DNA of 64,000 nt from Oscillospiraceae bacterium. GTDB taxonomy: Bacteria > Bacillota > Clostridia > Oscillospirales > Ruminococcaceae. The translations under genes and the position numbers were made by a program. The stretch spans positions 1 to 64,000 of the forward strand of contig CACXEO010000018.1 in the NCBI GenBank assembly GCA_902766785.1. Direction: 5' to 3'. Below, one piece after another: positions 7,925-16,348 of the stretch (position 1 is its first letter; the number at the start of each line of letters is the position of its first letter). The notes beneath the pieces were generated by a model. That model was not told the DNA's origin. It searched no databases and worked only from the letters and a program-made list of their open reading frames with translations.

Positions 7925-8353
7925 CTATTCTTGACAGCCGCAATCGCAGCCCTCGTGCGCACAATCGCACGCTTCAATATCATCCAGGTCGAACTCCAGG
8001 TGTTCCCCACAGTTCGGACAGGCCATTTCACCCTCGTCAAGCATCTCTTCATCCAAGCAGATGGTATCGCCGCAGGTCGGGCAAACAACTTCATAATAAT
8101 CCTCTTCGAAGTCGCTGTCATCCTCATCGTCAAGGTCGTAATAGTCGTCTTCAAGTTCGCCTAAATCTTCATCAATAATAGAAACCAGTTCTTCCAGCTC
8201 TCCCTGGTTTTCTTCCAAGTCGGTAATCGCCATTGCGATTTCATCAAGCGTATCGATAATCGCATCAAAAACCTTGGCTTCTTTGGAATCCTCGTCAAAA
8301 GACAAGCCCTTTAACAACCCGCGCAGGTAAGCGACTTTTTCTGCAATATTCAT
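7925..8353 (-). CDS. CD1247-type acidic zinc-ribbon protein, function unknown
   Basis: This 142-residue protein has three parts. The N-terminal helical region (residues 1-50, NIAEKVAYLRGLLKGLSFD) matches the clostridial domain annotated as CD1247 N-terminal. A very acidic linker (about 60-92, runs of D, E and Y) follows. The C-terminus holds a two-CxxC zinc ribbon (CPTCGD and CPNCGE) and ends in a Cys-rich tail, CDCAHEGCDCGCQE. It is probably cytoplasmic, with possible roles in nucleic-acid or protein contact or metal binding. AGGAGG lies 7 bases before the ATG at 8353. It follows efp on the same strand. Confidence 0.75.
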   Translation of the reverse strand: MNIAEKVAYLRGLLKGLSFDEDSKEAKVFDAIIDTLDEIAMAITDLEENQGELEELVSIIDEDLGELEDDYYDLDDEDDSDFEEDYYEVVCPTCGDTICLDEEMLDEGEMACPNCGEHLEFDLDDIEACDCAHEGCDCGCQE

Positions 8354-8418
8354 GAAATGCCTCCTCAAGATTTGATTTATTTACAAGGGCAAAAAGAGTA
8401 TCGTCAAAACAATAAAAA

Positions 8419-8976
8419 TTATGCACGCTCCATATATTCGCCGGTTCTTGTATCAATCCGGACACGGTCGCCCTGGTCAATAAAGAGCGGTACGCGGATT
8501 TCAGCCCCAGTCTCAACAACAGCAGGCTTGGTTGCGTTGGTAGCGGTATCGCCTTTAAAGCCCGGGTCAGTTTCGGTAACTTCAAGCTCAACAAAGTTCG
8601 GCGGTTCAATTCCAAAAACATTGCCCTTATAAGAGAGAACTTTGCAAGTCATGTTTTCCTTGACAAAACGGAAAGCATCGCCAAGCTTAGACTCGTCAAT
8701 CGGAATGAGTTCATAGGTTTCCAAGTCCATAAAATAATAGAGGTTGCCATCATTGTAAGAGTATTCCATTTCTTTTCTTTCAACAAAGGCATTTTCAAAT
8801 TTCTCAGTCGGGTTGAACGTTCTTTCGGTCACAGCGCCGGAAATAACATTCTTAATTTTGGTACGGACAAATGCGGCACCCTTACCCGGTTTTACGTGCT
8901 GAAACTCAATTACCTGGTAAACATTTCCGTCCATATCAAAAGTAATCCCGTTTCTGAATTCGCCTGCAGATATCAT
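8419..8976 (-). CDS. efp: Elongation factor P
   Basis: EF-P binds between the ribosomal P and E sites and relieves stalling at polyproline stretches. This 185-residue protein has the KOW-like N-terminal domain with the tip loop [13 protein letters not shown] near residue 28, whose Lys is the usual modification site. Two OB domains follow, and the C-terminal signature ([17 protein letters not shown]) is complete. GGAGGTTT lies 6 bases before the ATG at 8976. A promoter is visible at 9014-9042. No modification enzyme (epmA-like or ymfI-like) is nearby. Confidence 0.96.
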   Translation of the reverse strand: MISAGEFRNGITFDMDGNVYQVIEFQHVKPGKGAAFVRTKIKNVISGAVTERTFNPTEKFENAFVERKEMEYSYNDGNLYYFMDLETYELIPIDESKLGDAFRFVKENMTCKVLSYKGNVFGIEPPNFVELEVTETDPGFKGDTATNATKPAVVETGAEIRVPLFIDQGDRVRIDTRTGEYMERA

Positions 8977-9013
8977 AGATAAACCTCCGTCAACTTTCAA
9001 TTCTTATGTTCCT

Positions 9014-9042
9014 ATTCTATACTAAAATACCGATAATTACAA
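9014..9042 (-). promoter_or_regulatory. Sigma-A promoter for efp
   Basis: TTGTAA (9042-9037), a 17-base spacer and TAGAAT (9019-9014) read on the minus strand, about 38 bases before the efp start. Confidence 0.6.
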
Positions 9043-9097
9043 GTAGGAAATACAGAGTTTTAAATATTTCAGCCTTTTTAAGCCACAGTATCAAACA

Positions 9098-10177
9098 TTA
9101 CAGCTCCAACAACTCTTTCGGGCTTTTGGTAAGGTTCTCAAATCCGCCCTCAGTAACCGTTATTACATCTTCTATTCGAACACCGAATTTGCCCGGCAGG
9201 TAAATTCCCGGTTCGACCGAAAGAACCATTCCCGGCTCCAATTCGGTAAGATCGCTCATGTTAAAGGCAGGTGCTTCATGAATTTCAACGCCTAAACTGT
9301 GCCCCAACCCGTGCCCAAAGTAACCGTCATAGCCGGCGCCGGCAATAAAGGTGCGCGCCGCTTTATCCACCTCCATACAAACGGCACCAGGGCGGATCAT
9401 TTTAAACGCTTCCTGCTGTGCTTTAAGCACCGTCTCATAAACATACCGTTCTTCTTCCCCAGCTTTTCCAACGGCGACAGTCCGGGTCATATCGCTCATA
9501 TAACCGTCTAGCATCGCACCAAAATCCATGGTAATAAGGTCGCCCGCCTCCACCTTTTTAGAGGAAGGCGTTCCATGCGGCATCGAAGAATTTTTCCCCG
9601 AAACGACAATGGTGTCAAAGGCGAAACCGTCCGCCCCCAGCAGCTTCATTTCATATTCCATCCGGGCGGAAATTTCTTTTTCTGTAACGCCCGGCGCAAT
9701 AAAACCGCAGATCTTTTCAAATACCGCGTCGGTAATTTTCTGCGCCGCTTTCATCCTCTGGATTTCCTCGGCAGACTTAATACTTCGCATTTTTAAAAGG
9801 CCGCTGTCAAACTGGTTGGAACGAAGAATTTCAACCTCTGGAAAAAGTTTTTGGAAACGGTTGTATTCCCGCAGCGTCATAAAAGAACTTTCCACCGCCA
9901 GCGTTTTGACTTGCCAGGTCTCAAAATACTCTTTTAACTGTTTGGAAACCGAGGTGAGGAGTACGATTTCACAGCCGGAAAATGTCTTTTCAGCCTTTTC
10001 CGTATAACGGGAGTCCACAAGAAAAACCGCCCGCTCTTGTGACAAAAGCAGGTATCCCGCCGTTGAGGGAAAATGCAGCAGGTACTGTCTGCTGACGTCC
10101 GAAGTTATAAGTGCTGCGTCAACTCCCCGCGGAATTAACGCCGCCGCTTTCTGAAGCTGTTCCCTACAGTCCCACAT
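9098..10177 (-). CDS. pepP: Xaa-Pro aminopeptidase (M24 family)
   Basis: This is a cytoplasmic metallopeptidase that removes an N-terminal residue preceding proline. The 359-residue protein has a creatinase-like N-terminal domain and a C-terminal pita-bread fold. The five metal ligands are recognisable: Asp in MDFGAMLDGY and in SDMTRT, His in GHGLGHSLG, Glu in SVEPGIY and Glu in VRIEDV. AAGGGGA lies 8 bases before the ATG. Placement after aroQ and before efp is a common Firmicute arrangement. It could act as a proline dipeptidase instead; the sequence does not separate the two. Confidence 0.9.
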   Translation of the reverse strand: MWDCREQLQKAAALIPRGVDAALITSDVSRQYLLHFPSTAGYLLLSQERAVFLVDSRYTEKAEKTFSGCEIVLLTSVSKQLKEYFETWQVKTLAVESSFMTLREYNRFQKLFPEVEILRSNQFDSGLLKMRSIKSAEEIQRMKAAQKITDAVFEKICGFIAPGVTEKEISARMEYEMKLLGADGFAFDTIVVSGKNSSMPHGTPSSKKVEAGDLITMDFGAMLDGYMSDMTRTVAVGKAGEEERYVYETVLKAQQEAFKMIRPGAVCMEVDKAARTFIAGAGYDGYFGHGLGHSLGVEIHEAPAFNMSDLTELEPGMVLSVEPGIYLPGKFGVRIEDVITVTEGGFENLTKSPKELLEL

Positions 10178-10197
10178 CGCGTTTATCCCCTTTCATA

Positions 10198-10632
10198 CTA
10201 CAGGAGCGGCTTCAGGCCGTCCAGCGCCAACAGGTAGCTGTATTTGCCAAACCCAGCAATCTGGCCAACACAGACTGGCGCGATTACTGAATGATGTCGG
10301 AATTCCTCACGGTTGTGGATATTGGAAAGATGGACTTCAATACACGGGATTTTCAAAAGGGCAATCGCATCGCGGATTGCATAGCTATAGTGGGTATAAG
10401 CGCCCGCATTGATCACGACCCCATCGCACTGGTTTCGGATTAAATGGATCTTATCAATAATCGCGCCCTCATGGTTTGACTGGAACGTTTCACAGTCAAG
10501 CCCCAGGTCATTTGCATGAGCAATAATCCCCCGGTTGATGTCCTCGAGCGTTTCTTTCCCGTAAATGTTGGTTTCACGTTCTCCTGTCATATTGATATTT
10601 GGCCCATGGATGACAATTACCTTTTTTCTCAT
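10198..10632 (-). CDS. aroQ: 3-dehydroquinate dehydratase, type II
   Basis: This shikimate-pathway enzyme (3-dehydroquinate to 3-dehydroshikimate) is a dodecameric, flavodoxin-like protein of 144 residues. It has the early GPN...GERET.IYG segment with the catalytic Arg and Tyr, QSNHEGAIIDKI, NAGAYTHYSYAIRD and the substrate-binding HLSNIHNREEFRHHS near the C-terminus. It is transcribed with pepP (20-base gap) and the endonuclease-IV-like gene (16-base gap). Confidence 0.95.
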   Translation of the reverse strand: MRKKVIVIHGPNINMTGERETNIYGKETLEDINRGIIAHANDLGLDCETFQSNHEGAIIDKIHLIRNQCDGVVINAGAYTHYSYAIRDAIALLKIPCIEVHLSNIHNREEFRHHSVIAPVCVGQIAGFGKYSYLLALDGLKPLL

Positions 10633-10648
10633 GATAACTTATCCTTTC

Positions 10649-11509
10649 TCAGTCTTCATAGTATTTGCGGTAGAGCAGCATCATTTCCCGTGCGTCTTCC
10701 GCCTGAGTTCCCGCAGATTCACAGATAAAGACAGGCGAAAGATTTTTCTTTGCTATAAGCTCCGCCAACGGCTCAAAATCCGGGCCGTATACGGTATCTT
10801 CAAAGGTCAAGTGGCGTTTTTCGCCGCCGTTATTTGTATACTCAATTTTGCTGAAATGCGAATGGAACCGTTTCAGGCGGTCTGAACCCAAACGGTTTTC
10901 AATCGCATTCAAGATACTCACAAAACTCTCCTGCGAATTGACACCGCCAAGCGTCCGTGCATTGAGATGCCCAAAGTCAATGCACGGTATCAGCCGTTCA
11001 TCCAGCTCACAAAGGGAAAGCACTTCGTCCAAATTGCCGAGCTGATTAATCTTCCCCATTGTTTCCGGGCAAAACGCAATATCCCCAAGACCTTCTTCAT
11101 CCATTGTTTTTAGGCAGCGTAAAACCGTGTCTTTTGCGAGTTCAAGCGCCTCTTCACGGGTCATTTTACCGCAGGAGCCCGAATGGACGATCACCCGATC
11201 CGCGCCGATTAGTTTCGCAGCTCGGGCGCTTTGCAGCACATAATTGATACTGTTATCCCGCTTTTCCTTCTCAACGCTGGAAAGCGAGATATAATACGGG
11301 GAATGCAGAGAAAGCCTGATCCCCTTTTCTGCAGCATTTATTTTGAGTTTTTCTCCAGCCTGCGGGTTAACCCGTACGCCATGGCCGCACTGGTATTCAT
11401 AAGCATTGAGCCCGAACGGTACCAGATATTCCGGCACTTGGTCATTCCGTTTAAACCCCTGCTCCGTAAAACTCTGAGAATTCCCCGCCGGTCCAAAAAA
11501 AGCACTCAT
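10649..11509 (-). CDS. Endonuclease IV-like TIM-barrel protein
   Basis: This 286-residue protein is of the AP endonuclease 2/xylose isomerase-like family. Nfo-type ligands are visible: His in SLHSPYYIS, His in VIVHSGS, Glu in CPETMGK, Asp and His in CIDFGHLNA, His in RFHSHFSK, His in EKRHL and Glu in ICESAG. In Nfo the segment before the last His is normally D-R-H; here it is K-R-H, so one of the usual metal-binding Asp residues seems absent. It may cut abasic DNA or be a paralogue with another substrate. The ATG at 11509 follows AAGGAGGA and overlaps the yqeG stop (ATGA). Confidence 0.72.
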   Translation of the reverse strand: MSAFFGPAGNSQSFTEQGFKRNDQVPEYLVPFGLNAYEYQCGHGVRVNPQAGEKLKINAAEKGIRLSLHSPYYISLSSVEKEKRDNSINYVLQSARAAKLIGADRVIVHSGSCGKMTREEALELAKDTVLRCLKTMDEEGLGDIAFCPETMGKINQLGNLDEVLSLCELDERLIPCIDFGHLNARTLGGVNSQESFVSILNAIENRLGSDRLKRFHSHFSKIEYTNNGGEKRHLTFEDTVYGPDFEPLAELIAKKNLSPVFICESAGTQAEDAREMMLLYRKYYED

Positions 11510-12012
11510 ATTTTTTGCTCCTCCTTTGCCTGGTAACGTTCCCGGTATTTGCGTTCCCATCTTCGTTTGGCCTTAAAAAATAAGGACTGCTCCAGTTCAA
11601 ACGGCTCTACCAAAACCGTTGTCATCCGCTGAAGATTTCCGCCAATAACATCTGTCAATATCTGGTCGCCGACCATCGCCGCCTCTTTGCGGCTTACATT
11701 TAAACGCCTACATGCCTTTCGTATTCCAAAACCAAGAGGTTTACAGCTCCAACAAACAAAATCCAGCCCCAGGCGCTCTGCAAAAGGCGCGACCCGTTCC
11801 CTTGTATTATTAGACACGATAATCATAGAAATACCAGCCTGTTCCAGGGTCCGTATCCATTCAAGAATTCCCATGGCTGGTTCTGCTTTTCCGTAAACAG
11901 CCAAAGTGTTATCCACATCCAGCAAAACGGCGGAAATATTCAGTTTTTTTAAAAACTCAGGCGTAACATCAAGAACGGAATACAAAAGATAATCCGGCAT
12001 AAAAATTGACAT
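11506..12012 (-). CDS. YqeG family HAD IIIA-type phosphatase
   Basis: This 168-residue HAD-superfamily protein has motif I LLDVDNTLAVYG (nucleophile Asp), motif II IVSNN and motif III plus acidic residues in MVGDQILTDVIGG. In Bacilli YqeG lies near aroE and yqeH and in several Firmicutes near aroQ; its substrate is not firmly known, though relatives are phosphatidylglycerophosphate phosphatases. GGGGAAAG precedes the ATG at 12012. It starts only 32 bases beyond the rpsU terminator and overlaps the next gene by 4 bases. Confidence 0.85.
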   Translation of the reverse strand: MSIFMPDYLLYSVLDVTPEFLKKLNISAVLLDVDNTLAVYGKAEPAMGILEWIRTLEQAGISMIIVSNNTRERVAPFAERLGLDFVCWSCKPLGFGIRKACRRLNVSRKEAAMVGDQILTDVIGGNLQRMTTVLVEPFELEQSLFFKAKRRWERKYRERYQAKEEQKI

Positions 12013-12044
12013 CGCTTTCCCCTGTTTCAAGTAATGAAACAAAA

Positions 12045-12069
12045 AAGCGAGCACTTTTCGCGCTCGCTT
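12045..12069 (-). terminator. Intrinsic terminator after rpsU
   Basis: The arms AAGCGAGC and GCTCGCTT, around a short loop, are followed on the minus strand by TTTTTTG. It lies 30 bases past the rpsU stop and 33 bases before the yqeG start. Confidence 0.85.
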
Positions 12070-12099
12070 CCCTGTACCAATTAAGTAATCAAATAGTTC

Positions 12100-12276
12100 T
12101 TATTTGAACTTACGCTTACGTGCAGCCTCTGATTTTTTCTTACGCTTTACAGAAGGTTTCTCGTAATGCTCCCTCTTACGAACCTCAGCCAAAACGCCCG
12201 ACTTTGCACATGACCTTTTAAATCTTCTCAAAGCGCTGTCCAAAGACTCGTTATCTTTAATTCTGATTTCTGACAC
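12100..12276 (-). CDS. rpsU: 30S ribosomal protein S21
   Basis: This 58-residue, strongly basic protein reads [20 protein letters not shown] and continues through SCAKSG and [16 protein letters not shown] to the end. This is S21, which helps 30S subunits engage mRNA. The start is GTG at 12276, supported by GGGAGGG 8 bases upstream. It has its own consensus promoter and its own terminator, so it is a monocistronic unit between the leuS run and the yqeG run. Confidence 0.96.
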   Translation of the reverse strand: MSEIRIKDNESLDSALRRFKRSCAKSGVLAEVRKREHYEKPSVKRKKKSEAARKRKFK

Positions 12277-12333
12277 TCTCTATTCCCTCCCTTTGCCCCA
12301 AAGGCAGAGGTTTAAAACAAAATTCATGAATTA

Positions 12334-12363
12334 ATTATACTATGTTTCGCCACTGCCTGTCAA
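12334..12363 (-). promoter_or_regulatory. Sigma-A promoter for rpsU
   Basis: TTGACA (12363-12358), an 18-base spacer and TATAAT (12339-12334) read on the minus strand, 57 bases before the GTG start. Confidence 0.85.
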
Positions 12364-12387
12364 GACCTAAATTAATTTGCGCCAGGG

Positions 12388-14787
12388 TTATTTTACAACG
12401 AGGTTTACCAGTTTACCTGGAACATAAATTTCCTTAACGACGTTTTTTCCCTCAACTGCCGCAGAAACCTCGCCTTTTGCAGCCGCAAGCGCATCTTCTT
12501 TTGTAACATCAGCAGGTACGGTAATTTTTCCGCGCAGCTTTCCGTTTACCTGCACAACCAATTCAATGGTATCTTCTACACACTCGGCTTCATCATATGC
12601 CGGCCATAAATTTTCAGTCAGCATTCCGCCAAAATTCAACTTTTCAAAAATTTCTTCCGCAATATGAGGTGCAAAGGGGTTGAGCAGCATTAAAAAGTCT
12701 TTGAACTCGCGACGGTTGATAGAGCCGACCGCCGCTATCTGGTTGAGCAGAGTCATCATTGCAGCAATAGCGGTGTTGAACTTAAGGTTTTCAATATCTT
12801 CCGTCACCTTTTTGATGGTTTTATGCATGGCGGCGCGCAACTCGTCACGGTATTCTTCGCCCTCAATGACATTATCCTGCAGCGCCCAAATACGGTCAAG
12901 AAAACGCTTACACCCCTTGATGCTTGCCGAGCTCCAGGGAGCGCTCTTTTCAAAATCGCCGATAAACATCTCGTACAACCGCATGGTGTCCGCGCCGTAT
13001 TCCCGGACAATCTCATCCGGATTGACCACGTTGCCGCGGGACTTACTCATCTTTTCACCGTTTTCGCCCAGAATCATACCGTGGCTGGTGCGTTTTGCAT
13101 ACGGCTCTTTCGTGCTGACAACGCCGATGTCATAAAGGAATTTATGCCAGAACCGGGAGTAAAGCAAATGAAGGGTCGTATGTTCCATCCCGCCGTTGTA
13201 CCAGTCGACCGGAAGCCAGTAATCAAGCGCCTCTTTTGACGCAATGGCGTCCGGGTTGTGCGGGTCGCAGTACCGCAGGAAGTACCAGGATGAACCCGCC
13301 CATTGAGGCATGGTATCAGTTTCCCGTTTTGCAGGGCCGCCGCAATGAGGGCAAATCGTATTGACAAAGCTTTCCATCTTGGAAAGCGGAGATTCACCGT
13401 CGTCAGTCGGCTCAAAGGACTCCACCTCCGGCAGACGGAGCGGAAGCTCACTCTCCGGAACCGGCACATAGCCGCATTTTTCACAGTAGACAATCGGGAT
13501 CGGTTCTCCCCAGAAGCGCTGACGGGAAAAGACCCAGTCGCGGAGCTTATAATTGACTTTGGGGCGTCCCTTGTGGTTCTCCTCCAGCCACTCAATAATT
13601 TTTTTCTTTGCCTCTTCTACTGAAAGGCCGTCCAGGATACCGGAATTGACCATTGTACCGGTTGCACAGTCGGTAAACGCTTCCTTTGATACGTCGCCGC
13701 CGGACACAACCTCAATAATCGGGAGGTCAAACGCCTTTGCAAAATCATAGTCGCGGGTATCGTGCGCTGGAACTGCCATAATCGCACCGGTACCGTAAGT
13801 CATCAGAACATAATCGGAGATAAAGATCGGAATTTCTTTTCCATTGACCGGATTGACGGCTTTAACGCCCTCCAGCCGGACACCGGTTTTCTCCTTGACA
13901 ATTTCTGTCCGTTCAAAATCCGATTTTCTAGCGGAAACCGCCTGATATTCGCGGACAGCCGCCATATTCCCAATCTGGCCAGCCCATTTCTCAATCATGG
14001 GATGCTCCGGGGAAATGACCATGTAAGTAGCCCCATAAAGAGTATCGGGACGGGTTGTGTATACAGTGAGAACATCGCCAGCTGTTGTATCGAATTCAAC
14101 CTCAGCACCCGTGGAACGGCCAATCCAATTTTTCTGAGAAATTTTGACGCGGTCAATATAATCTACGTCGTCCAAATCATCAATCAGGCGCTGGGCGTAT
14201 TCGGTAATCTTAAGCATCCACTGGGATTTCACTTTGTGGACAACTTCCCCCCCGCAGCGCTCACAGACACCATTGACGACCTCTTCATTCGCCAGAACAA
14301 CTTTACAGGAGGTACACCAGTTGACCGACATTTCTTTTTTATAGGCGAGCCCCTTTTTAAAAAGCTGCAAAAAGATCCACTGGGTCCATTTATAATAATC
14401 CGGGTCGGTAGTATTAATTTCACGGTTCCAGTCAAAGGAAAGGCCCAGAGACATGAGCTGTTCTTTAAAACGCGCAACATTCTGCTTTGTAACAATTTCC
14501 GGGTGGATTTTATTTTTAATGGCATAATTTTCAGTCGGAAGGCCGAAAGCGTCCCACCCCATTGGATACAGAACGTTATACCCCTGCAGTCGGCGTTTGC
14601 GCGCAACGATATCAAGCGCAGTGTAAGAACGCGGATGCCCTACATGAAGGCCCTGCCCGGATGGGTACGGGAACTCCACCAAAGCGTAATACTTGGGCAG
14701 CGTATAATCATTCTTTGCTGCAAATACATTTTTGTCCTGCCAAATTTTCTGCCATTTTTTCTCAACACTTGCGAAATCGTACTTCAA
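12388..14787 (-). CDS. leuS: Leucyl-tRNA synthetase
   Basis: This class Ia synthetase charges tRNA-Leu. The 799-residue protein has the HIGH-type motif HVGHPRS near residue 47, a CP1 editing domain ([13 protein letters not shown] near 240; [15 protein letters not shown] near 330), a zinc-like CTSCKVV...CERCGG insert and [10 protein letters not shown] near 582. The start is TTG at 14787, directly after the rsfS TAG stop, with AGGGGG 8 bases upstream. It is the last gene of the long minus-strand run. Confidence 0.97.
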   Translation of the reverse strand: MKYDFASVEKKWQKIWQDKNVFAAKNDYTLPKYYALVEFPYPSGQGLHVGHPRSYTALDIVARKRRLQGYNVLYPMGWDAFGLPTENYAIKNKIHPEIVTKQNVARFKEQLMSLGLSFDWNREINTTDPDYYKWTQWIFLQLFKKGLAYKKEMSVNWCTSCKVVLANEEVVNGVCERCGGEVVHKVKSQWMLKITEYAQRLIDDLDDVDYIDRVKISQKNWIGRSTGAEVEFDTTAGDVLTVYTTRPDTLYGATYMVISPEHPMIEKWAGQIGNMAAVREYQAVSARKSDFERTEIVKEKTGVRLEGVKAVNPVNGKEIPIFISDYVLMTYGTGAIMAVPAHDTRDYDFAKAFDLPIIEVVSGGDVSKEAFTDCATGTMVNSGILDGLSVEEAKKKIIEWLEENHKGRPKVNYKLRDWVFSRQRFWGEPIPIVYCEKCGYVPVPESELPLRLPEVESFEPTDDGESPLSKMESFVNTICPHCGGPAKRETDTMPQWAGSSWYFLRYCDPHNPDAIASKEALDYWLPVDWYNGGMEHTTLHLLYSRFWHKFLYDIGVVSTKEPYAKRTSHGMILGENGEKMSKSRGNVVNPDEIVREYGADTMRLYEMFIGDFEKSAPWSSASIKGCKRFLDRIWALQDNVIEGEEYRDELRAAMHKTIKKVTEDIENLKFNTAIAAMMTLLNQIAAVGSINRREFKDFLMLLNPFAPHIAEEIFEKLNFGGMLTENLWPAYDEAECVEDTIELVVQVNGKLRGKITVPADVTKEDALAAAKGEVSAAVEGKNVVKEIYVPGKLVNLVVK

Positions 14788-15156
14788 CTAAATTTCCCCC
14801 TGCTCCGATATAATACTGTCTATTTCCACGTTTTCTGCGTCCGCCCACATCCGCTCAAGGTCATAATATTCCCTTGCGTCTTTTAAAAAGATATGAACAA
14901 TCACATCATGGTAATCCAGAACAATCCAGTTGTTGGAATGATAACCTTCAATAAATGAAGGTTCTAGCCCTATCTGCGACAACTGATAATCCACCTCATC
15001 CACCAGCGCTTTCACCTGGGTAGTTGAGGTGGCACCCGCAATGACAAAATAGTCCGCGAGGATGGAAAGATCTCGAATTTTCAAAAGCCTGATATCATCC
15101 GCCTTTTTTCGATCCAATATTTTAACAACTTTTTTTGAGAGTTCTAAAGAAGTCAA
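14788..15156 (-). CDS. rsfS: Ribosome silencing factor RsfS
   Basis: RsfS binds L14 on the 50S subunit and blocks subunit joining in starvation. The protein is 122 residues from the TTG at 15156, giving MTSLELSKKVVKILD, the usual family start. A TTG two codons upstream (15162) is only 2 bases from the AAAGGA ribosome site, so 15156 is preferred. The core has the typical ADYFVIAGATSTTQVKAL and NNWIVLDYHDVIVHIF segments. It sits between an LCP gene and leuS, a standard Firmicute context (nadD-yqeK-rsfS). Confidence 0.92.
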   Translation of the reverse strand: MTSLELSKKVVKILDRKKADDIRLLKIRDLSILADYFVIAGATSTTQVKALVDEVDYQLSQIGLEPSFIEGYHSNNWIVLDYHDVIVHIFLKDAREYYDLERMWADAENVEIDSIISEQGEI

Positions 15157-15182
15157 ACTCAAAATCCTTTCTTTCGTATTAT

Positions 15183-16271
15183 TTACGCGGCTTCGCCGGA
15201 ACTTTGTGAAGAGGAAGAAGAACTTTCGCTCTTTCCAGAATCCCCGCCGACAATTTCGCCCAGATTACCTTGATTATTGTCTAAAGCTGAAGAAGTATTC
15301 GACTTTTCAATACACTTCAGGTCCTCAGCCGGAACTGCATCCGAATAAGGCCTGAATGCCTTGTTCAGAAGTGCGGCGGTAGCGTCCAAATGTACGCTGT
15401 AATGCGAGTAATGCGGCGGAATACCTTCACCCGGTAGCAGATACATGGTCATGTCACCCATGGAAAGATCGTTAACCTTGCCCATAAAGCCCATCATTTC
15501 CACCGGGGTCAAGTCGGTAGAAAAATAATTCAGAAGAGTCGGCACCATTCCCAGCAGGTCAGTTTTGGACAAATTCATCACCTGCTCCAAAAGCGCAGCC
15601 ATAAAAAGGCGCTGTACCTGCAGCCTTGATATATCGCCAAGAGCGTAATCGCCGTCTGAAGAACCTTCCGCTCCGCGGTGGCGAACAATAATTTCAGCGT
15701 GTGTGCCATCCAGCCGCTGGAGACCTTTATTCAGCTTCAAGCCGTCTCCCCAGTCGATATTAAACGGAACATTCATTTCGATGCCGCCCATAGCGTCTAC
15801 TAAATCTTTGAACCCATCCATTTTAATGGTCGCATAATGATCAACCGGCAGGGCAAATAACGTATTGAGTTCCCCGGCAAGACCTTGAATACCACCGTTT
15901 TCTTTTCTTCCAAACACAGCGTTAATTTTTTGAGTTGAAGTATTCTCAACATAGGTATCACGTGGAATTTGCAGAATACTGACCTTACCCGCCTTGACGT
16001 CATAAGTGACATACATGATAAGGTCTGTCCGCTCGCCTAAACCGCGGCCCTCTTCATCGTCAATCCCACAAACCAGAAAATTGACAACATCCTCTTTAAT
16101 GTCCTGCGAGGTGTTGATTTCTGAACTCAGGCTCCCCTGCTGTCCTTGGAAAATACGGCTATTCAAAAGGGCCGCTGCAGTTACGGCAAGTATAAGGATA
16201 ACCGCCGCTATAATCGATACGGCGATTATGACTTTCTTTTTTGTGGAAGATTTTTTACGATCTTTACTCAA
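15183..16271 (-). CDS. LCP family cell-wall polymer ligase (second copy)
   Basis: LytR-CpsA-Psr enzymes transfer undecaprenyl-linked glycopolymers to peptidoglycan on the outer face of the membrane. The 362-residue protein has one N-terminal membrane segment (about 13-34) and then the LCP domain with GIDDEEGRGLGERTDLIMY, QIPRDTYVEN, YATIKMDGFKDLVDAMGG and IVRHRGAEG, including the conserved Arg and Asp residues. It ends in a Ser-rich low-complexity tail. The start is TTG at 16271 with GGAGGCG upstream. It is a tandem paralogue of 16349-17449, from which it is separated by a hairpin. Confidence 0.9.
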   Translation of the reverse strand: MSKDRKKSSTKKKVIIAVSIIAAVILILAVTAAALLNSRIFQGQQGSLSSEINTSQDIKEDVVNFLVCGIDDEEGRGLGERTDLIMYVTYDVKAGKVSILQIPRDTYVENTSTQKINAVFGRKENGGIQGLAGELNTLFALPVDHYATIKMDGFKDLVDAMGGIEMNVPFNIDWGDGLKLNKGLQRLDGTHAEIIVRHRGAEGSSDGDYALGDISRLQVQRLFMAALLEQVMNLSKTDLLGMVPTLLNYFSTDLTPVEMMGFMGKVNDLSMGDMTMYLLPGEGIPPHYSHYSVHLDATAALLNKAFRPYSDAVPAEDLKCIEKSNTSSALDNNQGNLGEIVGGDSGKSESSSSSSQSSGEAA

Positions 16272-16306
16272 TAAAAGCGCCTCCGCTCCCTGTTAACAGA
16301 TGGATT

Positions 16307-16334
16307 AAAGTGCGGATGACACCACCCGCACTTT
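16307..16334 (-). repeat. Hairpin between the two LCP genes
   Basis: The 9-base arms AAAGTGCGG and CCGCACTTT enclose a 10-base loop. No T run follows on the minus strand (AATCC), so it is more likely an mRNA-stabilising or weak pausing stem than an efficient terminator. Confidence 0.55.
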
Positions 16335-16348
16335 ACACTTATTAAAGA

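Noticed and set aside
13762..14886. Long plus-strand open frame (374 codons) opposite leuS
   Set aside because: It lies fully antisense to a clear synthetase gene, has no ribosome site, and has a composition typical of antisense shadow frames.
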